Origin: an uncultured Chryseobacterium sp.
Lineage (GTDB): Bacteria; Bacteroidota; Bacteroidia; Flavobacteriales; Weeksellaceae
Reading direction: 5' to 3'
DNA length: 64,000 nucleotides
NCBI GenBank assembly: GCA_913776245.1
Contig: CAJYLO010000026.1
Span: 62,001-126,000, forward strand
Part shown: positions 35,264 to 45,054 of the stretch, one piece after another
How positions within the stretch are numbered: the stretch's first letter is position 1
How the letters are laid out: every line of letters starts with the position of its first letter
Program-made: the position numbers and the translations under genes
Notes under the pieces: model-generated
Database searches by the model: none
Told to the model about the DNA's origin: nothing
The model's input: only the letters and a program-made list of their open reading frames with translations

Positions 35264-35962
35264 ATGAAAAAAATAATTCTGATAGAAGATGAGTCCAGCG
35301 TAGTTTCCTTCATTAAAAAAGGCTTACAGGAATTGGATTATGACGTTTCTGTGGCCTTCGACGGTGCTACGGGAATCCGCCTGGTAGAAGAGAATGCGTA
35401 TGATATGGTCATTCTGGACATCATGCTTCCGGACATCAACGGGCTGGAGGTCTGCAAGGAAATCCGTAAGAAAAACAAAACCATTCCGATTTTATTTCTT
35501 ACCGCGTTAGGATCCTCAGAAAACATTGTTCTCGGACTGGAGAATGGTGGTGATGATTACCTTGTGAAGCCTTTCAAATTTATAGAACTTGTGGCACGGA
35601 TCAAATCTTTGCTGAGACGCAGCGGCCATACCAATATCAGCGATATGGAAATCAATGATATGGACATTTACCATTTCGGGGATCTCTCAGTGAATGATTA
35701 CACCAAGAAAGTGACGCGCAGCGGACAGGAAATTTCGCTGACGTCTACAGAATACAAACTCCTGCTTTACTTTCTTAACAATCCCGAAAAGGTGATCTCG
35801 AGAGCAGAAATTCTGGAAGCCGTGTGGGGTGTTAATTATGACCTGGGAACTAATGTGGTGGATGTTTACGTCAACTATCTCAGAAAAAAACTGGATAACC
35901 ACGAGGACGAGAAATTGATTCACACAGTGATCGGGATGGGCTACGTCCTTAAAAAATCTTAA
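35264..35962 (+). CDS. OmpR-family response regulator
   Basis: 232 residues. Receiver domain: acidic pocket IEDESS, phosphorylated Asp in MVILDIMLPDINGLEV (about residue 53), Thr in LFLTALGS and Lys in DDYLVKPFKFIEL. The C-terminal winged helix (about 135-232) ends with the typical VVDVYVNYLRKKLDNHEDEK and IHTVIGMGYVLKKS. It should bind DNA after phosphorylation by the histidine kinase encoded three bases downstream. Targets are not known. The lipoprotein at 37418 and the TonB-type receptor at 38839 may belong to its regulon (inference). GC content is higher than in the island. Confidence 0.95.
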   Translation: MKKIILIEDESSVVSFIKKGLQELDYDVSVAFDGATGIRLVEENAYDMVILDIMLPDINGLEVCKEIRKKNKTIPILFLTALGSSENIVLGLENGGDDYLVKPFKFIELVARIKSLLRRSGHTNISDMEINDMDIYHFGDLSVNDYTKKVTRSGQEISLTSTEYKLLLYFLNNPEKVISRAEILEAVWGVNYDLGTNVVDVYVNYLRKKLDNHEDEKLIHTVIGMGYVLKKS

Positions 35963-35965
35963 TCC

Positions 35966-37357
35966 ATGTTCAAAAAATTAGCGACCAATCAGACTAAAAC
36001 CATGCTGCTCCTGATGCTGGTTTTCTCGGTGGTTATCCTCTTGTTCAGCGGATTGGTTTATTTTTCCATTGTCAATTTTTCGCATCAGCGCTTTTATGAA
36101 CTGCTGAAAATCCGCGCGACCACCATTGTCCAGATCGAAAAAAGCAAAGATAACCTTAACATACATGATACAGCTCTTAGTACCATCAAAGACGAAGAAC
36201 TTCCCATGGAAAGGGATTATGTTCTCGCAGTGCCGCAGAATGGTGATTTGAAAGGAGTTTCTGCTGAAGTCAGGCTGCCGGAACATTTTTTCAGAAACGT
36301 GATTGAGGATGGTGAAGCTAACTATAATGACAAGGAACTCTATTACATTGGCCAGAGTTACAAGAGTAAAGGTAAATGGTACATTGCCATCGCTTCTGCC
36401 AAGAACCACTATCTGGTGTATTATTTAGGATATCTCAAGAAAACACTGATCACCTGTATGATCCTTGCACTGTTTTTCTCCATGATATTTTCGTTTTACC
36501 TTTCGAAAACTTTGTTCAGGCCTATTCTTAAGATCACGAACAAAGTGAAGGAAATCAGTTCCGAGAATCTGCATCTCCGTCTGGAACCACAGCCAGGAAA
36601 TACAGAACTCAATGAACTTGTAGATACCTTCAATGACATGCTGAACAGAATTGAGACCTCCTTCGAAACGCAAAACCACCTCATCGGGAACGTCTCGCAC
36701 GAACTCCGGACGCCACTGACTTCCATCATGGGCGAGGCAGATGTGGCACTGTCCATCAAACGCTCCGAGGAGCACTATCAGGAGACACTGCAGATCATCC
36801 TGAATGAAGCCGAGAAACTTGACAAAAAAATCAAAGCGCTGCTGATGATCGCCCAAACGGGATTTGACGGGAAAATCCAGAAGATGGATAAAGTGCGGAT
36901 GGATCAGCTGCTGTGGGACGTTATTGAAACGGCGCAGCGCATCAACTCACAAAATAATGTGTATATGGACATCAGCATGCTGCCGGATAATCCGAAAAAG
37001 CTGAAAGTGCAGGGCAATGAACAGCTGCTGCATCTGGCGATGGCCAATATCATCAACAATGGTTGCAAGTATTCCAACTTCCGGCAGGTACGCGTGTCGC
37101 TGGGCGCTACGGATGAGCATGTTTATGTCATCATCAAAGATAGCGGAATTGGTATTCCCGATTCGGAGATGGCTAAAATCTATGATCCCTTTTTCCGCGC
37201 ATCGAATACCAAAAACTACGAAGGCTATGGCATCGGGTTGCCTCTGGCGCGGAATATTATCCGGATGCACAGCGGCGAACTGATTGTCAATTCCAAAATC
37301 AATGTGGGAACTACGGTACAGATCAAATTCCCTGTTTACGTTCCGCCGGAAAATTAA
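35966..37357 (+). CDS. sensor histidine kinase
   Basis: 463 residues. Two membrane helices (LLLMLVFSVVILLFSGLVYF and LITCMILALFFSMIFSFYLS) enclose a periplasmic sensor of about 125 residues. A HAMP domain follows (ILKITNKVKEISSENLHLRL), then the HisKA phospho-acceptor NVSHELRTPLTSIMGEADVA and the HATPase with N box NIINNGCKYSNF, GSGI-type G1 (DSGIGIPDSE), F box DPFFRASNT and GYGIGLPLARNI. It should autophosphorylate on the His in SHELR and pass the phosphate to the regulator at 35264. It is separated from that gene by three bases. Confidence 0.95.
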   Translation: MFKKLATNQTKTMLLLMLVFSVVILLFSGLVYFSIVNFSHQRFYELLKIRATTIVQIEKSKDNLNIHDTALSTIKDEELPMERDYVLAVPQNGDLKGVSAEVRLPEHFFRNVIEDGEANYNDKELYYIGQSYKSKGKWYIAIASAKNHYLVYYLGYLKKTLITCMILALFFSMIFSFYLSKTLFRPILKITNKVKEISSENLHLRLEPQPGNTELNELVDTFNDMLNRIETSFETQNHLIGNVSHELRTPLTSIMGEADVALSIKRSEEHYQETLQIILNEAEKLDKKIKALLMIAQTGFDGKIQKMDKVRMDQLLWDVIETAQRINSQNNVYMDISMLPDNPKKLKVQGNEQLLHLAMANIINNGCKYSNFRQVRVSLGATDEHVYVIIKDSGIGIPDSEMAKIYDPFFRASNTKNYEGYGIGLPLARNIIRMHSGELIVNSKINVGTTVQIKFPVYVPPEN

Positions 37358-37417
37358 AACAGAAATTCCCATCTTTCAATATAATGAACTAACTTTATCC
37401 GACATAAACTGACTGAT

Positions 37418-37963
37418 ATGAAAAAAATAATTCTCGCCATAGCCACTGTTGCCCTGCTACAGTCCTGTATAGTTTCTACAGCTGCAAAAGCAGTGAAAGG
37501 TGTAGCCAAAGTAGGTTACAAAGCCGTGAAAGGTACCGTGAAAGGCGTGAGCTGGGCGGTGAGCAAAGCTGCCGGAAAAATTGACGAAGACCGTATAGAC
37601 GGCACCTGGAAAATTGTGGGTGCTTACAATGGCTCCTTCGAGCAGTTCAGCAATGACCCAAATCCCGAGACGTCGTTCAACAGTGATTGTGTGGAAGGCT
37701 ATGATCAGATTATTTTTAATTCCAGACGTTCCAAATTTAAGCCTGTTCATTGCAGCACCGAGAAGGAGGATTGGCAGAAATATGACTTTGAATTCGGGAA
37801 AAATCCGCTGACCAAGGAAAAGGAGAATTATATTGACATCAATGGCAATAACTATCTTTCCGTCATTGACATCAATAATAAAACCATGATCCTGGAAGGC
37901 AGCCTGATGCCTAAACTGTCATTTTCCGGAGCCAAACTGTTTCTTCTGGAAAAAGTAAAATAA
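37418..37963 (+). CDS. lipocalin-like lipoprotein
   Basis: 181 residues. Signal peptide with lipobox ATVALLQSCIVSTAAK (lipidation at the Cys). A Lys-Val-Gly-rich linker (KAVKGVAKVGYKAVKGTVKG) follows, then DRIDGTWKIVGAYNG, the opening G-x-W of lipocalin-like beta-barrels, and strands ending MILEGSLMPKLSFSG. Ligand and role are unknown. It follows the kinase gene by 60 bp on the same strand and may be part of the same transcript. Confidence 0.75.
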   Translation: MKKIILAIATVALLQSCIVSTAAKAVKGVAKVGYKAVKGTVKGVSWAVSKAAGKIDEDRIDGTWKIVGAYNGSFEQFSNDPNPETSFNSDCVEGYDQIIFNSRRSKFKPVHCSTEKEDWQKYDFEFGKNPLTKEKENYIDINGNNYLSVIDINNKTMILEGSLMPKLSFSGAKLFLLEKVK

Positions 37964-38439
37964 TAAATAAAGCCTTATTAAGCAGGCAGCGCTTTCAATA
38001 ATTTCTCGATAAAAGATGCTGGGCTGGATACCCTAAAGTTCCGTCGTTCAGCAGTGCATTAACTAACAAAAGTGAATTTATATAGATTACTTTCTTTGGC
38101 TCTTCGCCATAAATTGTGGAAATGAGAATTTCATTACTTTGATTACAGAGCAAATACCGAAAGTTTTTTTCTACGCCTTCAGGCGTTTTATCTGTGTAGT
38201 AAAAATCCTTTCGCCGACGATATCGCTCCGGAGGAGTGGCATACATCCGAACCATAAGATAGAACACCTGCGGCGTTCTTTTCTTGCAGGAATATTTTTT
38301 ATCTACACAGATTGTACTCCTCCGAAGTAATTGAAATGAAATCATTACCTATGTTAAGTGTTCTGTAAATTTTTGATTCAGGATTTATTATTCATTTCCA
38401 TACTTTTTGGCGAAGAACCGTTTCTTTTAAATCACGACT
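37964..38439. other. non-coding stretch with a repeat-like minus-strand frame
   Basis: A minus-strand frame of 116 codons (37995-38345) contains YINSLLLVNALLNDGTLGYP, a phrase I associate with dispersed degenerate repeats in Chryseobacterium-type genomes rather than a true protein. No domain, signal or promoter supports it. I regard the stretch as repeat-derived. Confidence 0.3.
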
Positions 38440-38725
38440 CCTGAAGACGAATTGTTGAACTCCTCAAGACGAATTATAAAATTCCTCAAGACGAATTGTC
38501 GAACTCCTCAAGACGAATTATAAAATTCCTCAAGACAAATTGTTGAACTCCTCAAGACGAATTATAAAATTCCTCAAGACAAATTGTTGAACTCCTCAAG
38601 ACGAATTATAAAATTCCTCAAGACGAATTGTCGAACTCCTCAAGACGAATTATAAAATTCCTCAAGACGAATTGTTGAACTCATCAAGACGAATTTTAAA
38701 ACTCCTCTAGACGAATTACAATCGT
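38440..38725. repeat. 22-bp tandem array, 13 units, alternating two forms
   Basis: Units begin every 22 bp from 38440. Each starts with CCTCAAGACGAATT and ends either with a G-T-(T/C)-G-A-A-C-T tail (form A) or with A-T-A-A-A-A-T-T (form B). A and B alternate, giving a 44-bp higher-order period; the first and the last two units are diverged. 22 bp is about two helical turns. It lies 113 bp upstream of the TonB-type receptor start. It could be a set of protein-binding sites or a simple minisatellite with variable copy number. Confidence 0.95.
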
Positions 38726-38838
38726 ATCCTGCTTGAAGGGAAAAGACTGTTCAGAAATTATTCGGTTGAAAGATTACTCTATGATGTAACAGATTCCGGG
38801 TCTGTCTTGTCATTGTCATATAACTCAAAATTACAACC

Positions 38839-41181
38839 ATGCTGAAATTAACATCTGCAATTTTTCTGACAATACCTTTATTTAGTTTAGCACAAAGCAT
38901 CAGCGGAAGTGTTCGGTCTTCTTCCCGGAATATAGCCTATGCAGAGATCATCGCCACGAAAGATCAGCTCAGAGCGTCTGCCATTTCAGATGAGAATGGT
39001 TATTTTACTTTGAAACTCAGTGAGAATGGGATCTACAGCATCAGATGTTTTTATCAGGGCGAGACGCTTCTGGATCAGAAAATAAAAGTGAACGGCGATA
39101 CCAGTCAGGATCTGCTGGTGGAGAATAAAAGTGAGAATCAAATCGAAGGTGTGACGGTGAGCGCACGTAAGAGGCTTATTGAAAGAAAGGCCGACAGGCT
39201 GGTATTTAATATTGCGAATTCCTCTGCATCACAGGGAATGGATGGTCTGCAGGCTTTGGAGGCGACGCCACAGATCAAGGTTGATGAAAATGCGGGCTTA
39301 TCCATGGTAGGCAAAAGTGGCGTGGCGGTGATGATTAATGAACGGATGCTCAACCTTAGCGGAACAGACCTTGTGAACTACCTGCGGAGTCTGCGTTCGG
39401 AAAATATAGAAAAGATTGAAGTGATCACCGCACCGCCCTCTAAGTATGAAGCCCAGGGAAACAGCGGCCTTATCAACATTGTTCTCAAAAAAAACCAGAA
39501 ACCTGGATGGAACGGAAGCCTTACCACAGCGCTGTTTCAGACAAGCTATACCGGCGTTTCCAATTCAGCAACCTTAAATTATCAGAATGGCAAACTCAGG
39601 TCTTCTCTTAAATTGAGGCAGTACGACAGCCAGAAGCATTCTTATGAAAATTACAAAATCGAGGGTTCGGATGGTTTAATCAGTTCCGATGACCGACATG
39701 ACTTCTGGAAGGGTGGTGGTTTCAATTTTACGTCGGATTATGAGATTAACAGCAAGTCTGGTATCGGCGTGGTGGTGGACTATGGTAAAGGAAAATCCGG
39801 AATGGATATCACCAACCGTTCAGATTATTTTCAGGGTCAGACTTTTACCAATACTTTATCGACCTATGCCGAGCATCGTAACGATAATCAGCAGGCTACA
39901 GTGAGTGGATATTATGATATCAAATTTGGAAAGCGTGATAATCTGCTCAGTATTACAGGGAACTATTTTTCCAACACTCCGGACAGTAATATCGACTTTA
40001 CGACAAAGGATAATTCCGGCGTCTCCTCTGTAGTGCGGACGCCATCTGAATTAAATTACAAAATACATTCCGGCCAGGCGGATCTTACGCTGCCTTTTGA
40101 ATTTGCTAAAACAGAAGCCGGAATCAAATTTACCAACTTCGATAATAATTCGAATCTTCAGTATCAGAACCTTACGGCGGGACAGTACGTCACAGATCCC
40201 TTGAGAAGCAATCTGTTTAATTACAATGAGAAAAACTATGCGGCGTATGTGGGAATGGAGAAACAACTGGGCGAGAAATGGACGGCGAAAGCTGGACTCC
40301 GTTATGAATACTCCGATATTAATGGCAATTCTGTTTCATCTTCACAAAGTTCTGCGAACTCTTACGGTAAGTTATTCCCAACAGCATATATAAGCTACAA
40401 AGCCAATGATGACCATACTTTCAATATCAATTATTCGAAGCGGATCAATCGGCCAGGCTTCCGGGCGCTAAACCCTTTCCGCTGGTACACGAACGTCAAT
40501 TCCTACTATTCGGGAAATCCGGCGCTCAATCCATCTGTCAATCATAATTTTGAGCTGTCCTATCTTTATAAGGGCAAACTTTCCGCATCCGCTTACTTTC
40601 AGAGGGAGCTCAATGCGTTTGGACAGCTGGTGATCCTGGAGGGCGAAAATAAAACGAGTAATTTTTACAACTATTTCAATATGAACAGCACCGGCATTTC
40701 GGTGAACTACTCAGACACTTTACTCAACTTCTGGGAGCTTAATTATTCCGCCGATCTATCGCACATGAAAACTGATGTTTTTGCAACAGATGCGGCTTCC
40801 AGAAAGGGTAACAGCACCAGTTTTGACATTAGGAACACGCTGTCATTCAATAAAAGTAAAACTATACAGCTTCTGCTGAATTACTGGATGCGACTGCCGT
40901 CCAGCATTGGAAATACTTATTCTTACTTTGTCGGCAATTGTTCTGCAGGACTCAAGTTCAGCCTGATGGATAAAAATCTGATGATGAATGTTTTGGTTTC
41001 CGACATCTTCAGGCAGGCCAAAAGCCAAGGTGAAATATACTATGAGGAGTCTACACACTATTATAACAATTATTATGACGGAAGAAATCTATCCGTGTCC
41101 TTTACTTATAATTTTGGAAGCGGTAAAGTGAGGTCTGGGAGCAGGAATGTCAGCTTTGAAGATAAGGGCAGGGCCAATTAA
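38839..41181 (+). CDS. TonB-dependent receptor-like outer-membrane barrel (OMP_b-brl_3 type)
   Basis: 780 residues. Signal peptide (LTSAIFLTIPLFSLAQ), carboxypeptidase-regulatory-like domain (SISGSVRSSSRNIAYAEIIA to about residue 90), a plug domain (ERKADRLVFNIANSSASQGM, IMINERMLNLSGTDLVNYLR and IEKIEVITAPPSKYEAQGNS) and a barrel ending NLSVSFTYNFGSGK. The order fits the outer-membrane beta-barrel family that lacks a SusD partner. Ligand unknown; many family members transport peptides or metal complexes. A 13-unit tandem array lies upstream. The next gene, a probable aspartic protease, follows after 78 bp. Confidence 0.9.
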   Translation: MLKLTSAIFLTIPLFSLAQSISGSVRSSSRNIAYAEIIATKDQLRASAISDENGYFTLKLSENGIYSIRCFYQGETLLDQKIKVNGDTSQDLLVENKSENQIEGVTVSARKRLIERKADRLVFNIANSSASQGMDGLQALEATPQIKVDENAGLSMVGKSGVAVMINERMLNLSGTDLVNYLRSLRSENIEKIEVITAPPSKYEAQGNSGLINIVLKKNQKPGWNGSLTTALFQTSYTGVSNSATLNYQNGKLRSSLKLRQYDSQKHSYENYKIEGSDGLISSDDRHDFWKGGGFNFTSDYEINSKSGIGVVVDYGKGKSGMDITNRSDYFQGQTFTNTLSTYAEHRNDNQQATVSGYYDIKFGKRDNLLSITGNYFSNTPDSNIDFTTKDNSGVSSVVRTPSELNYKIHSGQADLTLPFEFAKTEAGIKFTNFDNNSNLQYQNLTAGQYVTDPLRSNLFNYNEKNYAAYVGMEKQLGEKWTAKAGLRYEYSDINGNSVSSSQSSANSYGKLFPTAYISYKANDDHTFNINYSKRINRPGFRALNPFRWYTNVNSYYSGNPALNPSVNHNFELSYLYKGKLSASAYFQRELNAFGQLVILEGENKTSNFYNYFNMNSTGISVNYSDTLLNFWELNYSADLSHMKTDVFATDAASRKGNSTSFDIRNTLSFNKSKTIQLLLNYWMRLPSSIGNTYSYFVGNCSAGLKFSLMDKNLMMNVLVSDIFRQAKSQGEIYYEESTHYYNNYYDGRNLSVSFTYNFGSGKVRSGSRNVSFEDKGRAN

Positions 41182-41259
41182 AAATTGTATAATCAGTAGT
41201 TAAGTCGCATCAAAGTTCTTATCTTTCAAATCAAATCATAAAAAGCCGGAACTCATAAC

Positions 41260-42126
41260 ATGAAACATCTATTTTCTATCATTTTATTATCCCTGTTTAG
41301 CCTCGGGATGGCTCAACGGAAGAACTTCGAGAAAATTCCCTTTGAGCTGACGCCTGGGAACAATATAAAAGTGAAAGCGGTTTTGAATTACAAAGATTCT
41401 CTGTTTCTTACCTTCGATACCGGTGCGATAGATTTCTATTTAACTAAAGATGCTATCAAAAAATATTTGAATCCTAAAGGCGTGAAACTGACTATGGCAG
41501 ACATAAGTGATGAAAATTTCAGAATTGGCAATATGGAATGGAACCACCAGCAGATCTATCCTGTAGAAATTGCGGCACAGGAAACAGAAGGGATGTTCGG
41601 ATGGAATATGTTCGGCGGGAAAGTTTTGGAGATTAACTATGATGAAAATCTTATGACAGTACATGCTATGCTTCCAAAGAAAAGCAGGAATTATGAAAAG
41701 TTTGGAATGGAGGTTTTAAAAGAGCATTTTTTGATCAATCTCGAAATAGCTCAGGACGATCAAAAAATCAGGACGAAATTTTTATTTGATACAGGATTTC
41801 AGAAAGGATTGGTGTTGGATAATAATTTGCTAGCCAGACTAAAGTTTCCGACCGATCAACTACAGGTTCTGAAAACGACAGTACTTCATAATTCCAATAA
41901 TGAAGAGATACCACTTAATACAGTGAATGTTAAGGAGTTATGGATAGGGAAATACAAAATTCAAAATGTATCTGCGGAGCTAAATACTCAGAAAAAACCT
42001 GCCGGTTATGAGACCAATTATATTGGAAGCGAAATACTCAAACGTTTTAATATCATTATAGACTTTAAAAATCAAATGGTCTATATGAAACCCAATCGCA
42101 AGTACAAATCTGCTTTTAATATCTGA
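41260..42126 (+). CDS. retropepsin-like aspartic protease, two DTG motifs
   Basis: 288 residues with a signal peptide (FSIILLSLFSLGMAQ). Two FDTG motifs are seen, FLTFDTGAIDFYL near residue 50 and FLFDTGFQKGLVLDN near 176, each in a hydrophobic strand as in aspartic protease lobes. A GSEILKRFNIIIDFKNQMVY close follows, the typical last element of clan AA bacterial proteases. Presence of both motifs suggests a single-chain two-lobe enzyme. It is periplasmic or exported. It is probably cotranscribed with the receptor upstream. Alternative: a non-catalytic homologue; both Asp residues are intact. Confidence 0.8.
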   Translation: MKHLFSIILLSLFSLGMAQRKNFEKIPFELTPGNNIKVKAVLNYKDSLFLTFDTGAIDFYLTKDAIKKYLNPKGVKLTMADISDENFRIGNMEWNHQQIYPVEIAAQETEGMFGWNMFGGKVLEINYDENLMTVHAMLPKKSRNYEKFGMEVLKEHFLINLEIAQDDQKIRTKFLFDTGFQKGLVLDNNLLARLKFPTDQLQVLKTTVLHNSNNEEIPLNTVNVKELWIGKYKIQNVSAELNTQKKPAGYETNYIGSEILKRFNIIIDFKNQMVYMKPNRKYKSAFNI

Positions 42127-42219
42127 TGCTTTTATGAAGTCGATCCGTCTATAGAAGTTTTTCGATCGTCACAAAGGAATTGATTAAAATCTTAAAAATC
42201 GTATTGACATAATCCCGGC

Positions 42220-43239
42220 TTATTGTTTCAGCAGCTTCAGGGCCTGCAAGATTTTCTTATCTTCTTCAAGTTGTTCAAGATTGTCTCCACCTATGATTTG
42301 AAAATCAGGAGTAATATTACTAGTGTAGATTTTTGAATTCCTGTCTACGACATAGTCCGTAGAAAGGTTGATTCCGGTATCCTGATTGATCCGAAATCCC
42401 TGTACGGCTGTTGTGTAGCCGGCGCTTGGCTCACCGACCACTACCGTATTTTTTCTGCCAATTAAAGATATTGCCGTCATTTCTCCGGCGCTTGCTGTAT
42501 AGCAGCTGGTCAGGATAATGACCGGAACGTCCTTTTTAAGTGGTAGGGTTAAATGTCTTTGTCTTTTCAGTTCGATGCCGTCTATCAACATTTGTCCACC
42601 CCGAATTTCCCATTTTCCCGAAGATTCTCCTTTTCCATTTCTGAATCCACCGAAAATAATATCCTGATCAGAGATAAATTCCTTCAGTCCCAATAATATA
42701 GGATACATATTGCCACCAGTATTGGTTCTCAGATCGATGATCCAGGATTTTATCCTTTTTGAATTGACGCTGTTAAGGCGATCCACGATATCGTTCGCAA
42801 TGCTGTCCACTTTTCTGAATGAGAAATCATCATTTCCAGGAATCCTGATGTATCCGGTATTGTGATTGAGTACCTTGGCTACCACCAATTTTTCTTTGCC
42901 TAATCTTGATTTTAGATAAGTGTTCCCGTAAGCTTGCGGCTTGTTCCATCCATAGGTTTTGCCTTTGTACTTCAGGCCTCCGTGGAAATCTTTAAGTAAA
43001 GAAAATACTTCAGTGTAGATGGGAGCTGCCTCTGAAAAAGAATTCAGATCTTTCGATTTGCCGTATAAAGCCTTTTCTATCAATAGAATATTTTCGGTAT
43101 CGACAGCGTTGGCTTTGATCAAATCTAAAGATTTATCGACGATTGATTTAATACTGTCATTTTTAAAATTTTGACAGCAAATTATAATGGAACAAAAAGA
43201 AAGTAAACTGAGGAATATTTTTTTAAAGATCTGTATCAT
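42220..43239 (-). CDS. S41-family (C-terminal processing type) serine peptidase
   Basis: 339 residues from the ATG at 43239, chosen because the signal sequence (IQIFKKIFLSLLSFCSIIIC) follows directly; an upstream in-frame start at 43263 adds a non-hydrophobic extension. It has a short N-terminal helical domain, the tail-specific core GYIRIPGNDDFSF, WIIDLRTNTGGNMYPILLGL, and the catalytic Ser in TSCYTASAGEMTAISLIG (S-A-G-E). The region ending TPDFQIIG is the usual C-terminus. A possible lipobox Cys is seen in IIICCQ. It lacks a clear PDZ domain, so it is shorter than CtpA. Substrate unknown; it is in convergent orientation to the aspartic protease gene. Confidence 0.85.
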   Translation of the reverse strand: MIQIFKKIFLSLLSFCSIIICCQNFKNDSIKSIVDKSLDLIKANAVDTENILLIEKALYGKSKDLNSFSEAAPIYTEVFSLLKDFHGGLKYKGKTYGWNKPQAYGNTYLKSRLGKEKLVVAKVLNHNTGYIRIPGNDDFSFRKVDSIANDIVDRLNSVNSKRIKSWIIDLRTNTGGNMYPILLGLKEFISDQDIIFGGFRNGKGESSGKWEIRGGQMLIDGIELKRQRHLTLPLKKDVPVIILTSCYTASAGEMTAISLIGRKNTVVVGEPSAGYTTAVQGFRINQDTGINLSTDYVVDRNSKIYTSNITPDFQIIGGDNLEQLEEDKKILQALKLLKQ

Positions 43240-43263
43240 AATCACATCTAAGCAGGTCAGCAA

Positions 43264-43582
43264 ATTTATACATTACATTAAATGATTCCTACACCTTATT
43301 AACAAAATATTTAAGACGTCTTTATCTCAGAATGAATTCCTTATCTCTTTAAAATTATTGATCTTGCCGTTCTGTGTTCTTTGATCCTTTCCAAAGATAA
43401 AAAAGTAGTGAAGCCCAGGCGCAACTTGGCGAAACATCTATTCCAGATGGCAGGGATGAATTTCCTTACGGCGACTGGGAGGAATTTTCGATTTGGAACT
43501 AGCCAGATCAAGCTAATGATATGTGGAGGTGCATCATCAGCCTATGACCCTATTGATGTACCGCAATTTTCAATTTAATTCA
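43264..43582. other. divergent intergenic region
   Basis: About 320 bp between the leftward S41 gene and the rightward TPR-AraC gene. A 65-codon frame at 43381 has no ATG-type support or domain and is not accepted. Confidence 0.4.
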
Positions 43583-43590
43583 TACTTTTG
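43583..43590 (+). promoter_or_regulatory. -7 box TACTTTTG
   Basis: TACTTTTG matches TAnnTTTG and lies 9 bp before the ATG at 43600, so the transcript is nearly leaderless. A TTG near 43553 is too far upstream (27 bp) for a standard -33 element. Confidence 0.5.
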
Positions 43591-43599
43591 TACATCATT

Positions 43600-45054
43600 A
43601 TGACTGAAAGAAAAAAAAAGATATTGAAATTACTCACGGCCGATTACATTCTATCGTCATTCTTTGTATTGGTCTTTGTTTTTTCTTATCCGCAAACAGT
43701 TGGTGATGTTCGAATACTGAGAGATGAGATCAATGACAAAATGCAGTATGAAGGAAAAAAGCTAGCTCCGCTTCTGGATTACTATTCCAGGATCTCACCT
43801 GTAGATGCTCGGCTTCTCCGGGTCAAGTCATTTCTAACCCAGGGTAACTGCGAAGAAGCATTAAACAATTTACTCCCATTACAAAAAATTGCTGAAAATG
43901 ATGACCGGCCAGGCTTGTTCCTGCAGTATCAATATTTGTATGCACTGCTGTATCAGTCATTGGGATTGAACAGTGAGATCAAAGTAAATAGCCTTATAAA
44001 AAGTTATGATTCCCAGACTTTGCAATCTTTGCTGGATCTGACGATCGATAAGAGCAATTTTAACTTATTTACGAAATCGGAAAGAGTCAATATTCTGAAA
44101 AGCATGGTCGCACTATCGGTGAAGAATGGGGATGTCGTTAATATGATAAAAGGTCAGGTATGGCTTTCGCAATTGCTTGGCGATGATAATCCACAGTCCA
44201 TCACTCTAAGAAATTCTGCGCGCAGACTTCTTAATAAATACAATCCAGGACTCTATTATGATGTTTTGGTTTACACTGATTTATCAGGAATAGAACTCAG
44301 GAAAAATCGTCCTGAGGCAGCGTTCCAATGGCTTAAAAATTTTGAAGATTCTGCATTATTGTTATCAAATCGTGAACTGAAAGCTGAATACTACAGAAAT
44401 CTTGCAAGTGCTGCAGCCGGTACCCAGGATTTTCAGACGCTGGGCAAAGCCAATGATAGATACTACAGAATTACTCAGAATGCAGACTCACATAAGACGG
44501 CAGCCAGGGCAATTCTTGTGAATCATGTAAAACTTGCTACTGAGCAGAAACTCAAGGTTCAGCAACAGGTTTTCCGGTATGTGTATATTGCCGTAGTCAT
44601 GATTTGCATCACTGTTATTCTTCTTATTTATTGGTTCAAATACAGATCCCGGCCAAAAAAACAGAGTCCTGATAGCAAAGAAATCAAAGGATATGTAATT
44701 CCTGATAAAACTGAAAAAAAACTTCTGGAGAAACTGGATGCTTTCGAAAAGAGTAATAAATTTATTCAGAAGACAGTTTCTGTAAAAACCCTTGCACAAC
44801 AGTTTGATACCAACGCAAAGTATCTGTCTGAAGTTATAAACAGGCATAAAAATTCTAATTTCAACACTTATATCAATAATCTGAGGATTGATTACATTGT
44901 TGACAAACTGCGTCACGATCCCGAATACAGAAAATACAAGGTCAGCTACCTGGCGGAAGAGTGCGGATTTTCTTCGCACAGCATGTTTGCAACCATTTTC
45001 AAGAACAGAATGGGACTTTCTCCAACAGAATTTCTACAAAAGCTAAACGGATGA
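43600..45054 (+). CDS. TPR/AraC-type membrane regulator
   Basis: 484 residues from ATG at 43600; a TTG at 43588 overlaps the probable -7 box and is not used. A membrane anchor near the N-terminus (YILSSFFVLVFVFSYPQ) is followed by helical repeats, a second membrane helix (YVYIAVVMICITVILLIYWF, about 325-345) and a C-terminal AraC-type double HTH: TLAQQFDTNAKYLSEVINRH with FNTYINNLRIDY, then YLAEECGFSSHSMFATIFKN and GLSPTEFLQKL. The arrangement matches the regulator at 4310. Its stop overlaps the next start (ATGA), so the two genes are translated together. Targets may be the T9SS cargo operon that follows. Confidence 0.85.
   Translation: MTERKKKILKLLTADYILSSFFVLVFVFSYPQTVGDVRILRDEINDKMQYEGKKLAPLLDYYSRISPVDARLLRVKSFLTQGNCEEALNNLLPLQKIAENDDRPGLFLQYQYLYALLYQSLGLNSEIKVNSLIKSYDSQTLQSLLDLTIDKSNFNLFTKSERVNILKSMVALSVKNGDVVNMIKGQVWLSQLLGDDNPQSITLRNSARRLLNKYNPGLYYDVLVYTDLSGIELRKNRPEAAFQWLKNFEDSALLLSNRELKAEYYRNLASAAAGTQDFQTLGKANDRYYRITQNADSHKTAARAILVNHVKLATEQKLKVQQQVFRYVYIAVVMICITVILLIYWFKYRSRPKKQSPDSKEIKGYVIPDKTEKKLLEKLDAFEKSNKFIQKTVSVKTLAQQFDTNAKYLSEVINRHKNSNFNTYINNLRIDYIVDKLRHDPEYRKYKVSYLAEECGFSSHSMFATIFKNRMGLSPTEFLQKLNG

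Noticed and set aside
37995..38345. 116-codon minus-strand frame
   Set aside because: Contains a phrase typical of dispersed non-coding repeats; no supporting features.
38440..38725. CRISPR array
   Set aside because: Units are contiguous with no unique spacers, alternate between two forms, and no cas genes are present.
43381..43578. 65-codon plus-strand frame between divergent genes
   Set aside because: No ATG-supported start, no domain, occupies a promoter region.
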